A stretch of DNA of 62,454 nucleotides from Lentisphaeria bacterium (GTDB lineage Bacteria; Verrucomicrobiota; Lentisphaeria; Oligosphaerales; Oligosphaeraceae), in the NCBI GenBank assembly GCA_024405215.1, contig JAKSPB010000018.1, forward strand, positions 1 to 62,454, read 5' to 3'. Both the position numbers and the translations under genes were made by a program. The notes below the pieces were generated by a model. The model was not told where the DNA came from and made no database searches. It saw nothing but the letters and a program-made list of their open reading frames with translations. Shown here one piece after another: positions 54,008 through 62,454 of this stretch. Position 1 is the first letter of the stretch; each line of letters opens with the position of its first letter.

Positions 54008-56035
54008 CTATTCTTCCTCTTCCTCTTCCTTGGCGGCAGCCTCCTGGATCTTCTTGGCGATGGCGGAGGGAACCGGATCATAGCGGTCGAACTTCATGCT
54101 GAAGGAACCGCAGCCCTTGGTCATGGAGGTCAACTGGGTCGGGTAGGTGTAGACCTCGGAGAGCGGCAGCTCGGCGGTCAGGACCTGCTGGCCGTCCTTC
54201 ATCTCCATGCCCAGGATGCGCCCGCGACGGGTGTTCAAATCACCCTGGATGGTGCCGGTGTAGACATCGGGGAACTCGATGGACAGGCTCATGATCGGCT
54301 CCAGCAGCTCAGGCTTGGCCTGCGCCATGGCGGCCCGGAAGGCGCCGCGGGTGGCGATCTTGAACGCCATTTCGGAAGAATCCACGGGATGGTACTTGCC
54401 GAAGAAGACGACTGCCTTGAAGTTGATGCACTTGGAATGGGAGAGAGGACCGGAGAGGCGGGTCTCCGCGACGCCCTTCTCGATGGCGGGGATGAAATTC
54501 TTCGGGATGGCGCCGCCAGTGACTTCGTTGCCGAACTGGTACTCTTCCTCGGCAGTGCCCTGGAAGGGCTCCAGGCGCATATGGACTTCGGCGAACTGGC
54601 CGTGGCCGCCGGACTGCTTCTTGTGGCGGAACTCGGCGGATCCCGTTCCCTTGACGGTCTCGCGATAGGCGACACGAGGAGTGTTCAAGGCGACCTGGAC
54701 CTTGAAGTCGTTCTGCATGCGGCCCTTCAGCAGGTTGATCTGCTGATCGCCCATGCCGCAGACGATGGTCTCGTGGGTCTCGGCGTTGCGCTCCATCTTC
54801 AGGGTCTTGTCTTCCGCCAGCATACGATTGAGGGCGGCAGCCAGCTTGTCATCCTCGCCCTTGGCAACGGCGGAGATGGCATACATGGTGACGGGCTGGG
54901 GATAGTTCACAGGCGCATAGACGATGTCCGTGGCGCCAGTGGAGAGGACATCCAGCATTCCCGTGTTCTTCAGCTTGGCGACGGCGACGATCTCGCCGGG
55001 GCCGGCCTCTTCGATCTTCTCCTGGTTCTTGCCCTGGATGCAGAGCAGGTCGCCCATGCGCTCCTTGCCCTGGGTGCTGGTGTTGGTGAAGTCCATGTCC
55101 TTCTTGAAAGTGCCGGAGAGGACGCGGATGTAAGTCATCTGGCCGATAAAGGTGTCGTTGACGGACTTGAAGACATAGCCCACGGCGTCGCCGCTGGTGC
55201 GGTCGATGGAGCCGCTGGCCAGCTTCGCGGGAACGGGGTCGGTGGGCATGGGGCCGTAGTCGGCGATGAAGTCCAGAAGTTCGTTGACGCCCAGATCCTT
55301 GGCGACAGAACCGGCGAAGACGGGAACGATGTTCTCGTTCAGGACGGCCTTGCGCAGACCGTGCAGGATGTCCTCGTCGGAGAGGGTGCCCTCGTCCATC
55401 CACTTCATCATCAGTTCCTCGTCGGAATCGGCGATGCACTCGATCAGGGCGTTGTGGTTCTCTTCCGCCTCGGCGCTCTTGGAGGCATCGGCCTGGGTGA
55501 TGACGCTGGCGACGCCAGACATCTTGGCCTTCTGGCCAACAGGAATGGTGATGGCGACGCTGGCCTTCTTGATGCAGCAGGTCTTCAGCTGCTCGATGAC
55601 GCCCTCGAAGTCCGCGTCGTCGCGGTCGCAGCCGTTGACAAAGACCATGCGGGGGAGATGCAGGTCGCGGGCCAGGCGCCAGGCGCGGATGGTGCCGGGG
55701 CCGATGCCCTGGGCGGCGTCAACCACCAGGACCAGAAGGTCGGTGGCGTTGATGGCATTCAAGGCGTCGCCGCAGAAGTCGGTGCTTCCGGGAGTGTCCA
55801 CGAAGAAGAAATGGCCATCCTTCCAGGGAGTGTTCAGGATGGCGGAATAAATGCTGACCTTGCGCTCCTGCTCTTCCTTGCGGAAGTCGGAAACGCTGGT
55901 ACCGGCATCCACGCTGCCCTGACGGGAGACCGCGCCGCCCTTGAACAAAATCAAGTCGGCCAGCGAGGTCTTGCCGGCACCCGTCTGGCCAGCCAACACG
56001 AAGTTACGAACGCGATCCGTAGAACACTTTTTCAC
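54008..56035 (-). CDS. Elongation factor G paralog
   Basis: A 675-residue EF-G-family GTPase. GTG 56035 is chosen because AAGGAG lies 6 bases upstream; the frame extends further but starts at no ribosome-binding site. GTPase motifs: GQTGAGKTSL (P-loop; usual EF-G is AHxDAGKT), EEQERKVSIYS, FFVDTPGSTDF (G3) and NGCDRDDADF, where the G4 NKxD has Gly in place of Lys. Domains II-V follow, with VAYRETVKGTGSAEFRHKKQ SGGHGQFAEV and the acidic C-terminus. It resembles EF-G-like (FusA2-type) paralogs more than the main factor; role unknown. Precedes nadD on the same strand. Confidence 0.88.
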   Translation of the reverse strand: MKKCSTDRVRNFVLAGQTGAGKTSLADLILFKGGAVSRQGSVDAGTSVSDFRKEEQERKVSIYSAILNTPWKDGHFFFVDTPGSTDFCGDALNAINATDLLVLVVDAAQGIGPGTIRAWRLARDLHLPRMVFVNGCDRDDADFEGVIEQLKTCCIKKASVAITIPVGQKAKMSGVASVITQADASKSAEAEENHNALIECIADSDEELMMKWMDEGTLSDEDILHGLRKAVLNENIVPVFAGSVAKDLGVNELLDFIADYGPMPTDPVPAKLASGSIDRTSGDAVGYVFKSVNDTFIGQMTYIRVLSGTFKKDMDFTNTSTQGKERMGDLLCIQGKNQEKIEEAGPGEIVAVAKLKNTGMLDVLSTGATDIVYAPVNYPQPVTMYAISAVAKGEDDKLAAALNRMLAEDKTLKMERNAETHETIVCGMGDQQINLLKGRMQNDFKVQVALNTPRVAYRETVKGTGSAEFRHKKQSGGHGQFAEVHMRLEPFQGTAEEEYQFGNEVTGGAIPKNFIPAIEKGVAETRLSGPLSHSKCINFKAVVFFGKYHPVDSSEMAFKIATRGAFRAAMAQAKPELLEPIMSLSIEFPDVYTGTIQGDLNTRRGRILGMEMKDGQQVLTAELPLSEVYTYPTQLTSMTKGCGSFSMKFDRYDPVPSAIAKKIQEAAAKEEEEEE

Positions 56036-56570
56036 AACAGACTCCTTGGATTTTTTTGGGGGTTGTGCAAAATTTTCCGGCAACGCCTCCGGAGAGATTT
56101 TAACGGGTAAAACGTCAATTCAAGACAAAACCCGTCAAAACATTCCAGAAATGTGCAGACCTTCTTCTTTTGCAGGTATTTAGACTATGCGACGACAAAA
56201 CAAATCAATCCATTTTCCGTAATGTAATACCCACCATGCCACTTTTGCAACTCTCCACTGGAAAAAAAACGGAAAAAGGAAAGCGTACAAACAGTAGCTG
56301 GCGCTTATTATGGAGGCGATGCAACCCGTCACCAGGCAAGAACACTCTCGTCCAGTTTCTGCCGGATGCACTCCTCCCAACGAGGACGGGCGTTTTCAAT
56401 GCGAAAACGTGGCGGAAGAGAAATATTCAACGTTGCAATTTACTTAACATGATGCAGATGCAGAAAATATTCCATTGACAATGGAACATTGACAATGGAA
56501 CATTTTCTGGCAAACACAGGGACAATTTACCAGATCTTATTTCAAATAAATTAGTTATACAATTACCACC
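56036..56570. other. Gap between the EF-G paralog and a broken glycosidase
   Basis: About 535 bases without a gene. It includes the EF-G ribosome-binding site, a TTGACG...TTAAAAT pair upstream of it (about 56100-56122, minus), and a short tandem repeat ATTGACAATGGAAC at 56474-56501. Frames here are short and have no ribosome-binding site. Confidence 0.45.
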
Positions 56571-59103
56571 CTACCAGCGGACAGAGAAATCCCGTTGCGT
56601 AAGCGTCAGGGTCTCGGCGGAGGGATCGTAGGAACCGCCCTGCACTTCCGCCGGGACGCGTGCTCCCTGGGGATGCGGCAGGCGGATGCGCAGGAAACAT
56701 CCGGGGCGCTCTACGGAAGCGGCACCGGCGACGCAGCCGTTCCGGCACTTCAGCGTGAGTTCCGTCTTTCCGAAGCGGGTGGCAAGGCCGTGGATCTCGA
56801 TCTCTTTTCCTTCCGCAAGCCAGCGTCGGGGGACGCCTTTCAGGAGCGTCAGGCCGCCCCGCTCCTCCAGTGCAAGCATCCACCGGCACTGCATGAGGAA
56901 CCACCCCTCCTCGTGGGTCTTGTGGCTGGTGACATGGAAGTAGTGCTCCCAGAAAGTGTAGCTCTGGCGGTCCTGCAAGGAGACGAACTGGTTGTAGAAG
57001 CACTTGAGGAAGAGCTTCGTCTCCCCTCGGCGCAGATGGGCGATGTCATGCCGGAAGTAGTATGGTTGGGAAAGACCGGCGTTTTCGCGGAAGTGCGGAT
57101 GCTGGTGGCTCTTGAGGACCAGCTCCATCAGCGTGTCCTCCACGGGCAGCGCATCCGTGAGGAAGAGCGCCATGGCGCCGCTGTCCAGGCGTCCGAAGAT
57201 GGTTCCATGGCTGAACCATTCACCGCCGTCGGCATGATAGGCCACATTTCCGTTGGTCCCCGGCCAGGGTCCCAAGGCTGGCGTCCAGGAACCATCCAGC
57301 AGCGGCACCAGCGGCGACTCCATGGCGGACTGTTCCAGCCCCTTGCGAATGTCATCGCGATACCCCCGGGCGTCGGCTGCCAATTCCGCCGCCAGCGCGG
57401 GATCCACCTCCTGCAGCGCCTCGGCCAGGCCGGCAATCCCCAGATAGATTCCTGCATTCAGGAAAAAAGCGCAAGTATCGTCCTTGGGATCGGAGCACTT
57501 CCCCGCCACCAGGCCGCCGCTTTTCGCCTTCGCCGCATTGCGCTGGGATAGAAGGAAGCGTGCGCTTTTCGTCAAGGCGGGAAGATTTTTCCGCAGCCAC
57601 GCCTCGTCCCGGGAAATGCGGTAATGCTCCGCCGCGCACCAGAGGACGGGCCCCGTCTCGCTCTCATAGTCGCCGTAGCTGTTGATATATCCGCGATCGT
57701 CCTGCCGGGAAAGGAACCACTCGATGCAGCGTCCCGCCGTCTCATGCTGCCCCATGGCGTCAAGGAAGAGAATCATGGGACTGCTCTCCGTGCCGATGGG
57801 AGCGTATTCGCCCACGGCCGCGCAGAGCGGCCCCGCGCCGTCGGCGCGTCCCATGGTATTCAGTTCCAGATGGAGCAAGCCCGCCTGGATGCGTTCCTGG
57901 ATGCCTTGTTCCGGCACACGGATCCGCGCCGCCCGGCCCAGCATGGCCCGCCAATAGGCCAGGGCGCCGTCCAGATGCGCCTGGTAGTCGGCCTGCCGCA
58001 ATGCCGCGCTCCTTGGAGATGCAGCCATGCGTCATGCGCCAGTCGCAGACCACGCGCCCGCCGGCCGGGACCAGCACAGCCATCTCGCGCTGAGGCATGG
58101 GCTTGCCGTCCAGCGTGGCGGCGCAGACCACTCCCGTGCCGCCATACGCAGTGAGGCCATCCTCGAAGGAGCATTTTTCGACGCTGAGATGGGCGACACG
58201 CAGGAAGGCGTATGCGGGAGTCTGCGTGCGGTTGACCGCCTCGACGTGCAGCCAGCAGACCATGGCGTCCTCCTGGTCGCCCAGCCCCTTCTGGACTGCT
58301 TCCGGCGTCAGAGCCGCCTTCTCCGCCTCCCGCAGATTCGGCCAGCCCATCTGGGAATAGGCAAGCACGGCCTCCGTGCCGCCCTGGCGCAGGTCCTCCA
58401 CGCCCAGCGGACGCGTCTCGCGGGTGGCGAAGAAGGTCATTTCGTAGTCGATGGTCTGCTCCTTCTGGACCACGTGCAGGATGGGCAGGCAGCCGTCATG
58501 GAGGCGTTTGGAAACCTGATGGCATCCATGGGAGCCTGGTCCGACCTCGAAGATGAAGCGCATCGGGTCCTGGGAATCCGGCAGGCACTGCGGATTCGTA
58601 TGGTTCCAGACCGTGACCTCCCCCCAGCTTCCCAATTCCATATATAGATGACGGTTGGCCCGGAAGAACCGCGCATCCCGGGCGATGCCCAGCCAGACCG
58701 GCACATCCGGATCCTTGGTGCTGCGGCGGCAGGCGCCCTCGTAGGTCTCCTCCTCCTCCGCGCACATCCGCTCCGCATCCGTGAGAAGCCCCTGTGCGCG
58801 GATGGCCTCCGACACCTCCGCGTAGGACCGTCCGTCCGCCTCCGGAAGCACGGCGCACTGCGCCAGCGGATACCACAGCGGCGAACCGCAACTCACATCG
58901 CGCAGGAAGAAAGTGAAGGGGTGCTCTCCGCGCATGACCCGGACCAGCGTGGGGAAATCCCCCGGCGACACCTTCTCCCCGCGAATCTCCGCCGTGAAGA
59001 CAACGGCCTCCGCCGGAATCTCCGCGCTGCCGACAAATTCCCCGCCACGGATTTCAAGATGTCCCGCGCCCTGCGGCGCCTCCCAGACCACTCTGATTTT
59101 CAT
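56571..59103 (-). pseudogene. Frameshifted (alpha/alpha)6-barrel glycosidase-like gene
   Basis: One gene in two frames. Frame 1 runs from ATG 59103 with a beta-rich N-terminal half (IRVVWEAPQGAGHLEIRGGE, VWLGIARDARFF, VTVWNHTNPQCLPDS) to DWRMTHGCISKE near 58000; after this its residues turn low-complexity. Frame 2 from about 58028 to 56571 continues with QADYQAHLDGALAYWRAML, EYAPIGTESSPMILFL, GYINSYGDYESETGPV and FFLNAGIYLGIAGLAEAL, an (alpha/alpha)6-barrel glycosidase (about 485 residues). Joined length would be about 845 residues. A one-base indel near 58000-58040 explains it; sequencing error cannot be excluded. The family is not certain. Confidence 0.7.
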
Positions 59104-59605
59104 TGTTGCAACTCCTTTGAAGATTCTATGGATAGAACAGCATTTCCCTAATCGTAAAATGCCGTTTTCTTCATTTTCCCTCTTTTCGTAGATTTTTGCA
59201 GGTTCCTGCCGAAATCCTCAATCGCCAACCCGGCGCACTCCGAGGGGAATGACTTGACGGGACTTCACCCCTATAGTCCATACGAAGGCTTTTTTCAAGG
59301 ATTTCAGAGGCTGTTTGCTTCAAGTGCGCCAAAGCGCAGTCCGCTACGACACGAAGCCCTTGAAGCAAAATACCCCGAAAGAGCAAAAAATGGGCAAGGC
59401 GACTTTTGCAAAAGGCTCGGAAAATACCAAAAGATACTTCCTTTCAGGCATTTCGCACTGCGAAAGGAAAATTTCCGTTAGAAGCCAAGAATTTTTTTTG
59501 TTTTTTTGCCTGGCATCGGGAAAAAATGGAAAACAGGAATATATTAAGCTTCATTGTCGAAGTCCGACAAAGATTTCTCAAGAGGTTTTTCATTCAATTC
59601 TGAAC
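59104..59605. other. Gap upstream of the aromatic leader, with dispersed repeat copy B
   Basis: About 500 bases without a supported gene. It holds a TTGACG...TATAGT stretch (59253-59276), repeat copy B and long T runs (59480-59500, not followed by a stem). It probably contains the promoter of the leader-aroF-pheA transcript. Confidence 0.45.
59299..59414. repeat. Dispersed intergenic repeat, copy B
   Basis: Matches copy A (18721-18847): GGATTTCAGAGGCTGTTTGC start, CTACGACACGAAGCCCTTGA middle, AAAGAGCAAAAAA and GCGACTTTTGCAAAAGG end. Contains the inverted repeat TGCTTCAAG...CTTGAAGCA (59317-59367) that could fold. Not coding. Confidence 0.6.
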
Positions 59606-59689
59606 ATGCAGAAGCGATTTTACTATTTTTGGCGCAAAAACGACCGGGGATTACGATCCGCTGGGCTGTTGTGTCATGGAATAGCCTGA
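59606..59689 (+). CDS. Aromatic amino acid attenuator leader peptide
   Basis: A 27-residue frame beginning MQKRFYYFWRKNDRG with five consecutive aromatic codons (TTT TAC TAT TTT TGG at 59618-59632): Phe, Tyr, Tyr, Phe, Trp. It ends at TGA 59687-59689, about 35 bases before the terminator. Such a run is the design of a leader peptide whose ribosome stalls when charged aromatic tRNA is scarce. No strong ribosome-binding site precedes ATG 59606. The genes behind it make the common aromatic precursor and phenylalanine. Confidence 0.75.
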   Translation: MQKRFYYFWRKNDRGLRSAGLLCHGIA

Positions 59690-59723
59690 TGTTTTGAATT
59701 GAGAAAATCGAGCACAAGACAGA

Positions 59724-59766
59724 AAAAAAGCGAATCCCCCGGAAAAAGGGATTCGCTTTTTCTTTT
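59724..59766 (+). terminator. Attenuator terminator before aroF
   Basis: GCGAATCCC (59730-59738) pairs with GGGATTCGC (59748-59756), flanked by A-run and T-run (TTTTTCTTTTT after). Strong intrinsic terminator 39 bases before the aroF start, in a place with no upstream gene to end. Confidence 0.88.
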
Positions 59767-59804
59767 TCCAGGGGATTCATAAAAACGAGATAAGGAGAAA
59801 AACA

Positions 59805-60821
59805 ATGATCATCCTTGTTCGCCCCAATGCAGACCCGAAGCAAGTCGAGAATCTTTTGACCTTGCTCCGTTCCAAGAATATCTCACCCAATGTATCCGTC
59901 GGATGCCATCAGACCGTCATCGGATGCGTTGGGGATGTCACCCACCTGGACACCAACCTGATTGAAGCGCTAGACGTGGTTGAAGGTGTCCGCCATATTC
60001 AAGAACCCTACAAGGCGGCAAACCGCCTGTTCCATCCCGACCCCTCGGTTATTGCCCTCCCGGACGGTGCCATTGGCGGCGGTCATTTCGCTGTGATGGC
60101 AGGCCCCTGCAGTGTAGAATCCGAAGAACAAATCATCGGCATTGCCCGCGCAGTCAAGGCCGCAGGCGCAAATGTCCTGCGCGGCGGAGCTTTCAAGCCC
60201 CGCACTTCCCCCTACTCCTTCCAGGGACTGGGTGCAGAGGGCTTGCGCATGCTATCCGTCGCCAAGAAGGAGACTGGATTGCCCATTGTCACCGAGTTGA
60301 TGGAAATCAAAGACATCGAACTCTTCAACGATGTGGACATCATCCAAATTGGTGCGCGGAACATGCAGAATTTCAATTTGCTGAAAGAAGTCGGCAGTTA
60401 CACCAAAAAGCCAATTCTGCTGAAACGCGGCATGTCCTCCACGCTCCAAGAACTCCTGATGAGTGCGGAATACATCATGTCCTCGGGCAATCCCAATGTG
60501 ATTCTTTGTGAACGAGGCATCCGCACCTTCGAAACCGCACTTCGAAATACCATGGACCTGGGTGTCGTACCTGTCCTCCATCGCCTTTCCCACCTCCCTG
60601 TGATGGTCGACCCCTCGCATGCCACAGGCTACGCTCATCTGGTAGAACCCGTCGCGACCGCAGCAACCGCCATTGGAGCGGACGGTCTTATCATCGAAGT
60701 CCACAACGACCCCGCACACGCAAAATGCGATGGCGTCCAGTCGCAGACACCAGAGACATTCGCCCGGACTATGACCAAGATCAAGGCCTTGCGGGAATTG
60801 GTCGACAAGAAAATTCTATAA
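59805..60821 (+). CDS. aroF: 3-deoxy-7-phosphoheptulonate synthase (DAHP synthase)
   Basis: A 338-residue first enzyme of the shikimate pathway (PEP + erythrose 4-phosphate). The N-terminal about 70 residues form a ferredoxin-like regulatory domain (MIILVRPNADPKQVENLL), the type I-beta layout seen in Thermotoga. Catalytic barrel: MAGPCSVESEEQI, RGGAFKPRTSPYSFQG, IQIGARNMQNF (Arg, metal Cys), KRGMSSTLQE, VDPSHATGY (His) and GLIIEVHNDPAHAKCDG. AAGGAG precedes the ATG. Under attenuation by the leader. Start of the aroF-pheA pair (gap 29 bases). Confidence 0.94.
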   Translation: MIILVRPNADPKQVENLLTLLRSKNISPNVSVGCHQTVIGCVGDVTHLDTNLIEALDVVEGVRHIQEPYKAANRLFHPDPSVIALPDGAIGGGHFAVMAGPCSVESEEQIIGIARAVKAAGANVLRGGAFKPRTSPYSFQGLGAEGLRMLSVAKKETGLPIVTELMEIKDIELFNDVDIIQIGARNMQNFNLLKEVGSYTKKPILLKRGMSSTLQELLMSAEYIMSSGNPNVILCERGIRTFETALRNTMDLGVVPVLHRLSHLPVMVDPSHATGYAHLVEPVATAATAIGADGLIIEVHNDPAHAKCDGVQSQTPETFARTMTKIKALRELVDKKIL

Positions 60822-60850
60822 CTCAACATCTCACAAAGGGAAAAACACTT

Positions 60851-61996
60851 ATGAACACATTAGACACCATCCGGAAAGACATAAACTCGGTTGACCAGCA
60901 AATTGTGGAACTGATGAAGCAACGCTTTGCCTTGTCCCGGCAGGTCGCCGATGCCAAGAAAGGCACAGGACTTCCCATCCACGACCCCGCACGGGAACGC
61001 TACATTCTCAATCAACTCTGCGACCAGGCCGGCACGGAATACGCGACGGAAATCCGCATGCTCTACGCCAAGGTATTCGCCTTGTCCAAGGCACGCCAAC
61101 GAGCGCATTTGAATCAAGGACACGAACTTATCGATGAAATCAAGGACGCACTCCAGAAATCCGCACAATTTCCCCAGCGCACCCTAGTCGCCTGCCCTGG
61201 CCTTGAAGGCGCCTATACCCAGCTGGCGACAACGAAATTCTTCCCCTTGCCTACGATTCTCTTCTTCAACAATTTCGAGAAGGTGTTCGAGGCAGTGGAA
61301 CAAGGTCTCTGCCCCTATGGCGTCCTCCCTGTGGAAAACACCGCGGCAGGTTCCGTCATCCCCGTCTATGACGCAATGATGCAACACAAATTCCACATCG
61401 TAAGGAGTTGCAGAATGCGCATCGACCATGTCCTGCTTGGCAAACCAGGCGCGACCTTAAAAGACATCCAGCATGTCTCCAGCCATCCCCAGGCACTGGC
61501 CCAGTGCACGCATTTCTTGAAAGAACACCCCTCCTGGAGTGTCACGCCTTCCTCAAATACCGCCGTCGCAGCCAAGAAACTGTCCGAGGAAGGCACAGTA
61601 AATCAGGCCGTTATTGCCTCAAAGGAATGTGCGGAACTCTACGGGCTGACTATTTTGGCAGATAATCTGTCAGATACGACGTTGAATTACACGCGCTTCA
61701 TCTGCATTTCACGGAATCTCGAAATCTTTGACAACGCCCGAAAGTTGTCCCTGATGCTGGAGTTGCCACACACGCCTGGATCCCTCAGCGATTTGCTGGA
61801 CCGCTTCGCCGTTCTGGACATGAATCTGACGAAACTTGAATCCCGTCCCATCCCCGGCAGGGATTTCCAGTTCCTCTTCACTTTCGATTTCGAGGCATCG
61901 CCCAAGGATCCCAAGACCCTCCTTCTTCTGGAAGAACTCGCTTCAGATCCCCAAATCACACACTTCACCTTCCTGGGCGCCTATGATGAAAACTGA
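60851..61996 (+). CDS. pheA: Bifunctional chorismate mutase / prephenate dehydratase
   Basis: A 381-residue enzyme for phenylalanine synthesis. Residues about 1-85: AroQ-type chorismate mutase (IRKDINSVDQQIVELMKQRF). Residues about 110-290: prephenate dehydratase (ACPGLEGAYTQLA, FEKVFEAVEQGLCPYGVLPV, ENTAAGSV, SHPQALAQC, YGLTILADNLSDTTLNYTRF with the Thr-Arg-Phe motif). Residues about 300-381: ACT domain (SLMLELPHTPGSLSDLLDRF and LTKLESRPIPG) for Phe feedback. Conserved and complete. Co-transcribed with aroF. Confidence 0.95.
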   Translation: MNTLDTIRKDINSVDQQIVELMKQRFALSRQVADAKKGTGLPIHDPARERYILNQLCDQAGTEYATEIRMLYAKVFALSKARQRAHLNQGHELIDEIKDALQKSAQFPQRTLVACPGLEGAYTQLATTKFFPLPTILFFNNFEKVFEAVEQGLCPYGVLPVENTAAGSVIPVYDAMMQHKFHIVRSCRMRIDHVLLGKPGATLKDIQHVSSHPQALAQCTHFLKEHPSWSVTPSSNTAVAAKKLSEEGTVNQAVIASKECAELYGLTILADNLSDTTLNYTRFICISRNLEIFDNARKLSLMLELPHTPGSLSDLLDRFAVLDMNLTKLESRPIPGRDFQFLFTFDFEASPKDPKTLLLLEELASDPQITHFTFLGAYDEN

Positions 61997-62102
61997 TTTG
62001 CTCATCGCGATTGCTGGAATGAGCCTGATTGGCGCCACGCTCTAAAAGACAACCATCAATACAGGCTATTCCGCCAATGGCATCGGCAAATCCGATTAGG
62101 TT

Positions 62103-62130
62103 GTTCCCATAATGACAGCATTATGGGAAC
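62103..62130. repeat. Perfect inverted repeat GTTCCCATAATG
   Basis: GTTCCCATAATG (62103-62114) and CATTATGGGAAC (62119-62130) form a 12-bp stem with a 4-base loop; GTTCCCATA is repeated again at 62131-62139. It may be a regulator site or a terminator-like hairpin, though no U-tract follows. Confidence 0.7.
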
Positions 62131-62309
62131 GTTCCCATAAACGCGCCGAGATGGACGACAACCACGCCGGTCTGCAGGCGCGTCTCATGCCCCAGGCACC
62201 GCGCAAACTCACGTCCATGGTCGCCAAGACGAACACCTGCGTCATCTTCACCAACCTCCCGTCATGCCTGATTCTAGTGTTTCTGCAAAAAGCAGCCCTC
62301 CAAAAAACT

Positions 62310-62338
62310 TGACATTTTCCAAGGGGGGCACTAGCGTC
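62310..62338 (+). promoter_or_regulatory. Possible promoter at the right edge
   Basis: TTGACA (62310-62315), 17-base spacer, then TAGCGT (62333-62338), a poor -10. The transcript would begin near 62345 and run into GC-rich hairpins; its gene would be beyond the window. Confidence 0.35.
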
Positions 62339-62395
62339 TAGGGAAACAAGGAAAACTATAGATGTAACGTTCTAGAAATCAACATAGTAAAAAAT

Positions 62396-62441
62396 CCGCC
62401 CCCCAGAGGGGGCGGCTTTGGAATGCCCCCCATAGGGGGGC
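62396..62441 (+). other. Two adjacent GC-rich hairpins
   Basis: CCGCCCCC (62396-62403) pairs with GGGGGCGG (62408-62415), followed by CTTT; and GCCCCCC (62425-62431) pairs with GGGGGGC (62435-62441). The first could be a terminator; the second is a hairpin of C/G tracts of unclear role. Confidence 0.6.
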
Positions 62442-62454
62442 CGAATGCCGTGGC

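Larger units (their letters stand above)
59594..59766 (+). promoter_or_regulatory. Transcription attenuator of aroF-pheA
   Basis: Leader peptide at 59606-59689 is followed by a terminator (59724-59766). The segment CCGGGGATT (59644-59652), just behind the aromatic codons, is complementary to AATCCCCCGG (59733-59742) in the left arm of the terminator (one bulge), giving an antiterminator. TCAATTC (59594-59600) can also pair with GAATTGA (59696-59702). A ribosome stalled at FYYFW would free the antiterminator; one that reaches the stop would cover 59644-59652 and let the terminator form. Confidence 0.7.
61997..62454. other. Gene-free right edge of the window
   Basis: About 460 bases with no supported gene (a 19-codon frame overlaps the pheA stop and is not accepted). 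It contains a perfect inverted repeat at 62103-62130, a promoter-like TTGACA box at 62310-62315 with a 17-base spacer to TAGCGT, and two GC-rich hairpins near 62396-62441. Confidence 0.5.

Noticed and set aside
59315-59605. Upstream part of the 124-codon frame that ends at 59689
   Set aside because: It crosses repeat copy B and T-rich DNA; only the last 28 codons (from 59606) have attenuator features.
61985-62045. 19-codon frame overlapping the pheA stop
   Set aside because: No ribosome-binding site, no similarity, too short to support.

Overview
The window looks like a chromosomal segment of a gut-type member of the Lentisphaerota/Victivallales (PVC group). I infer this from two H-X9-DG pseudopilins with the motif [16 protein letters not shown], many intracellular and exported glycosidases (GH78, GH106-like, GH2-like, GHL6-like, heparinase-type lyase), an AraC regulator beside a sugar cluster, GC-rich genes with strong C-ending codon bias, and a Na+-pump type oxaloacetate decarboxylase. 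No marker gene fixes the taxon, so this is inference.

Layout. 1-5000: an integrated mobile element with lower codon bias, encoding two unknown proteins, a sigma-factor-like protein, a DUF2924 protein, a large serine recombinase and a ParB/HTH-like protein, ended by a strong terminator. 5540-5893: tmRNA (minus strand). 6049-14339: a secreted UGSC-like protein, oadGAB, serA and an HU protein. 14340-19347: a repeat-bearing gap, an asparagine synthetase remnant, a lipoprotein/DUF2235 pair, a small conserved protein, an FKBP with a metal-binding-like insert, a YfcE-type phosphodiesterase and a low-molecular-weight tyrosine phosphatase. 19357-29764: divergent glycosidase cluster (GHL6-like; GH106-like, phosphatidylserine decarboxylase, GH2-like, two CBM9-like proteins). 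29961-35179: FHA protein, FtsH, ApbE, MraY-like transferase. 35208-40334: secreted heparinase II/III-type lyase with uxaB and uxaA (hexuronate catabolism). 40484-45706: AraC regulator, pseudopilin, GH78 rhamnosidase. 45805-49221: minus-strand housekeeping operon rbgA-truB-ribF-aroE. 49263-50165: cobalamin riboswitch followed by a second pseudopilin. 50399-56035: minus-strand eamA, manC, rsfS, nadD and an EF-G paralog. 56571-59103: a frameshifted glycosidase. 59606-61996: an aromatic leader peptide and attenuator followed by aroF-type DAHP synthase and pheA.

The most notable observations are (i) a cobalamin riboswitch core, with a plausible 6-bp L5-L13 kissing interaction next to the Shine-Dalgarno, placed directly before a pseudopilin gene, which suggests vitamin B12-controlled expression of a pilin-like surface protein; (ii) a complete-looking transcription attenuator with a leader peptide containing the run FYYFW before aroF-pheA; (iii) two families of dispersed intergenic repeats; and (iv) several unusual protein architectures (FKBP with a His/Cys insert, OadB with an exported N-terminal domain, EF-G with a changed G4 motif).
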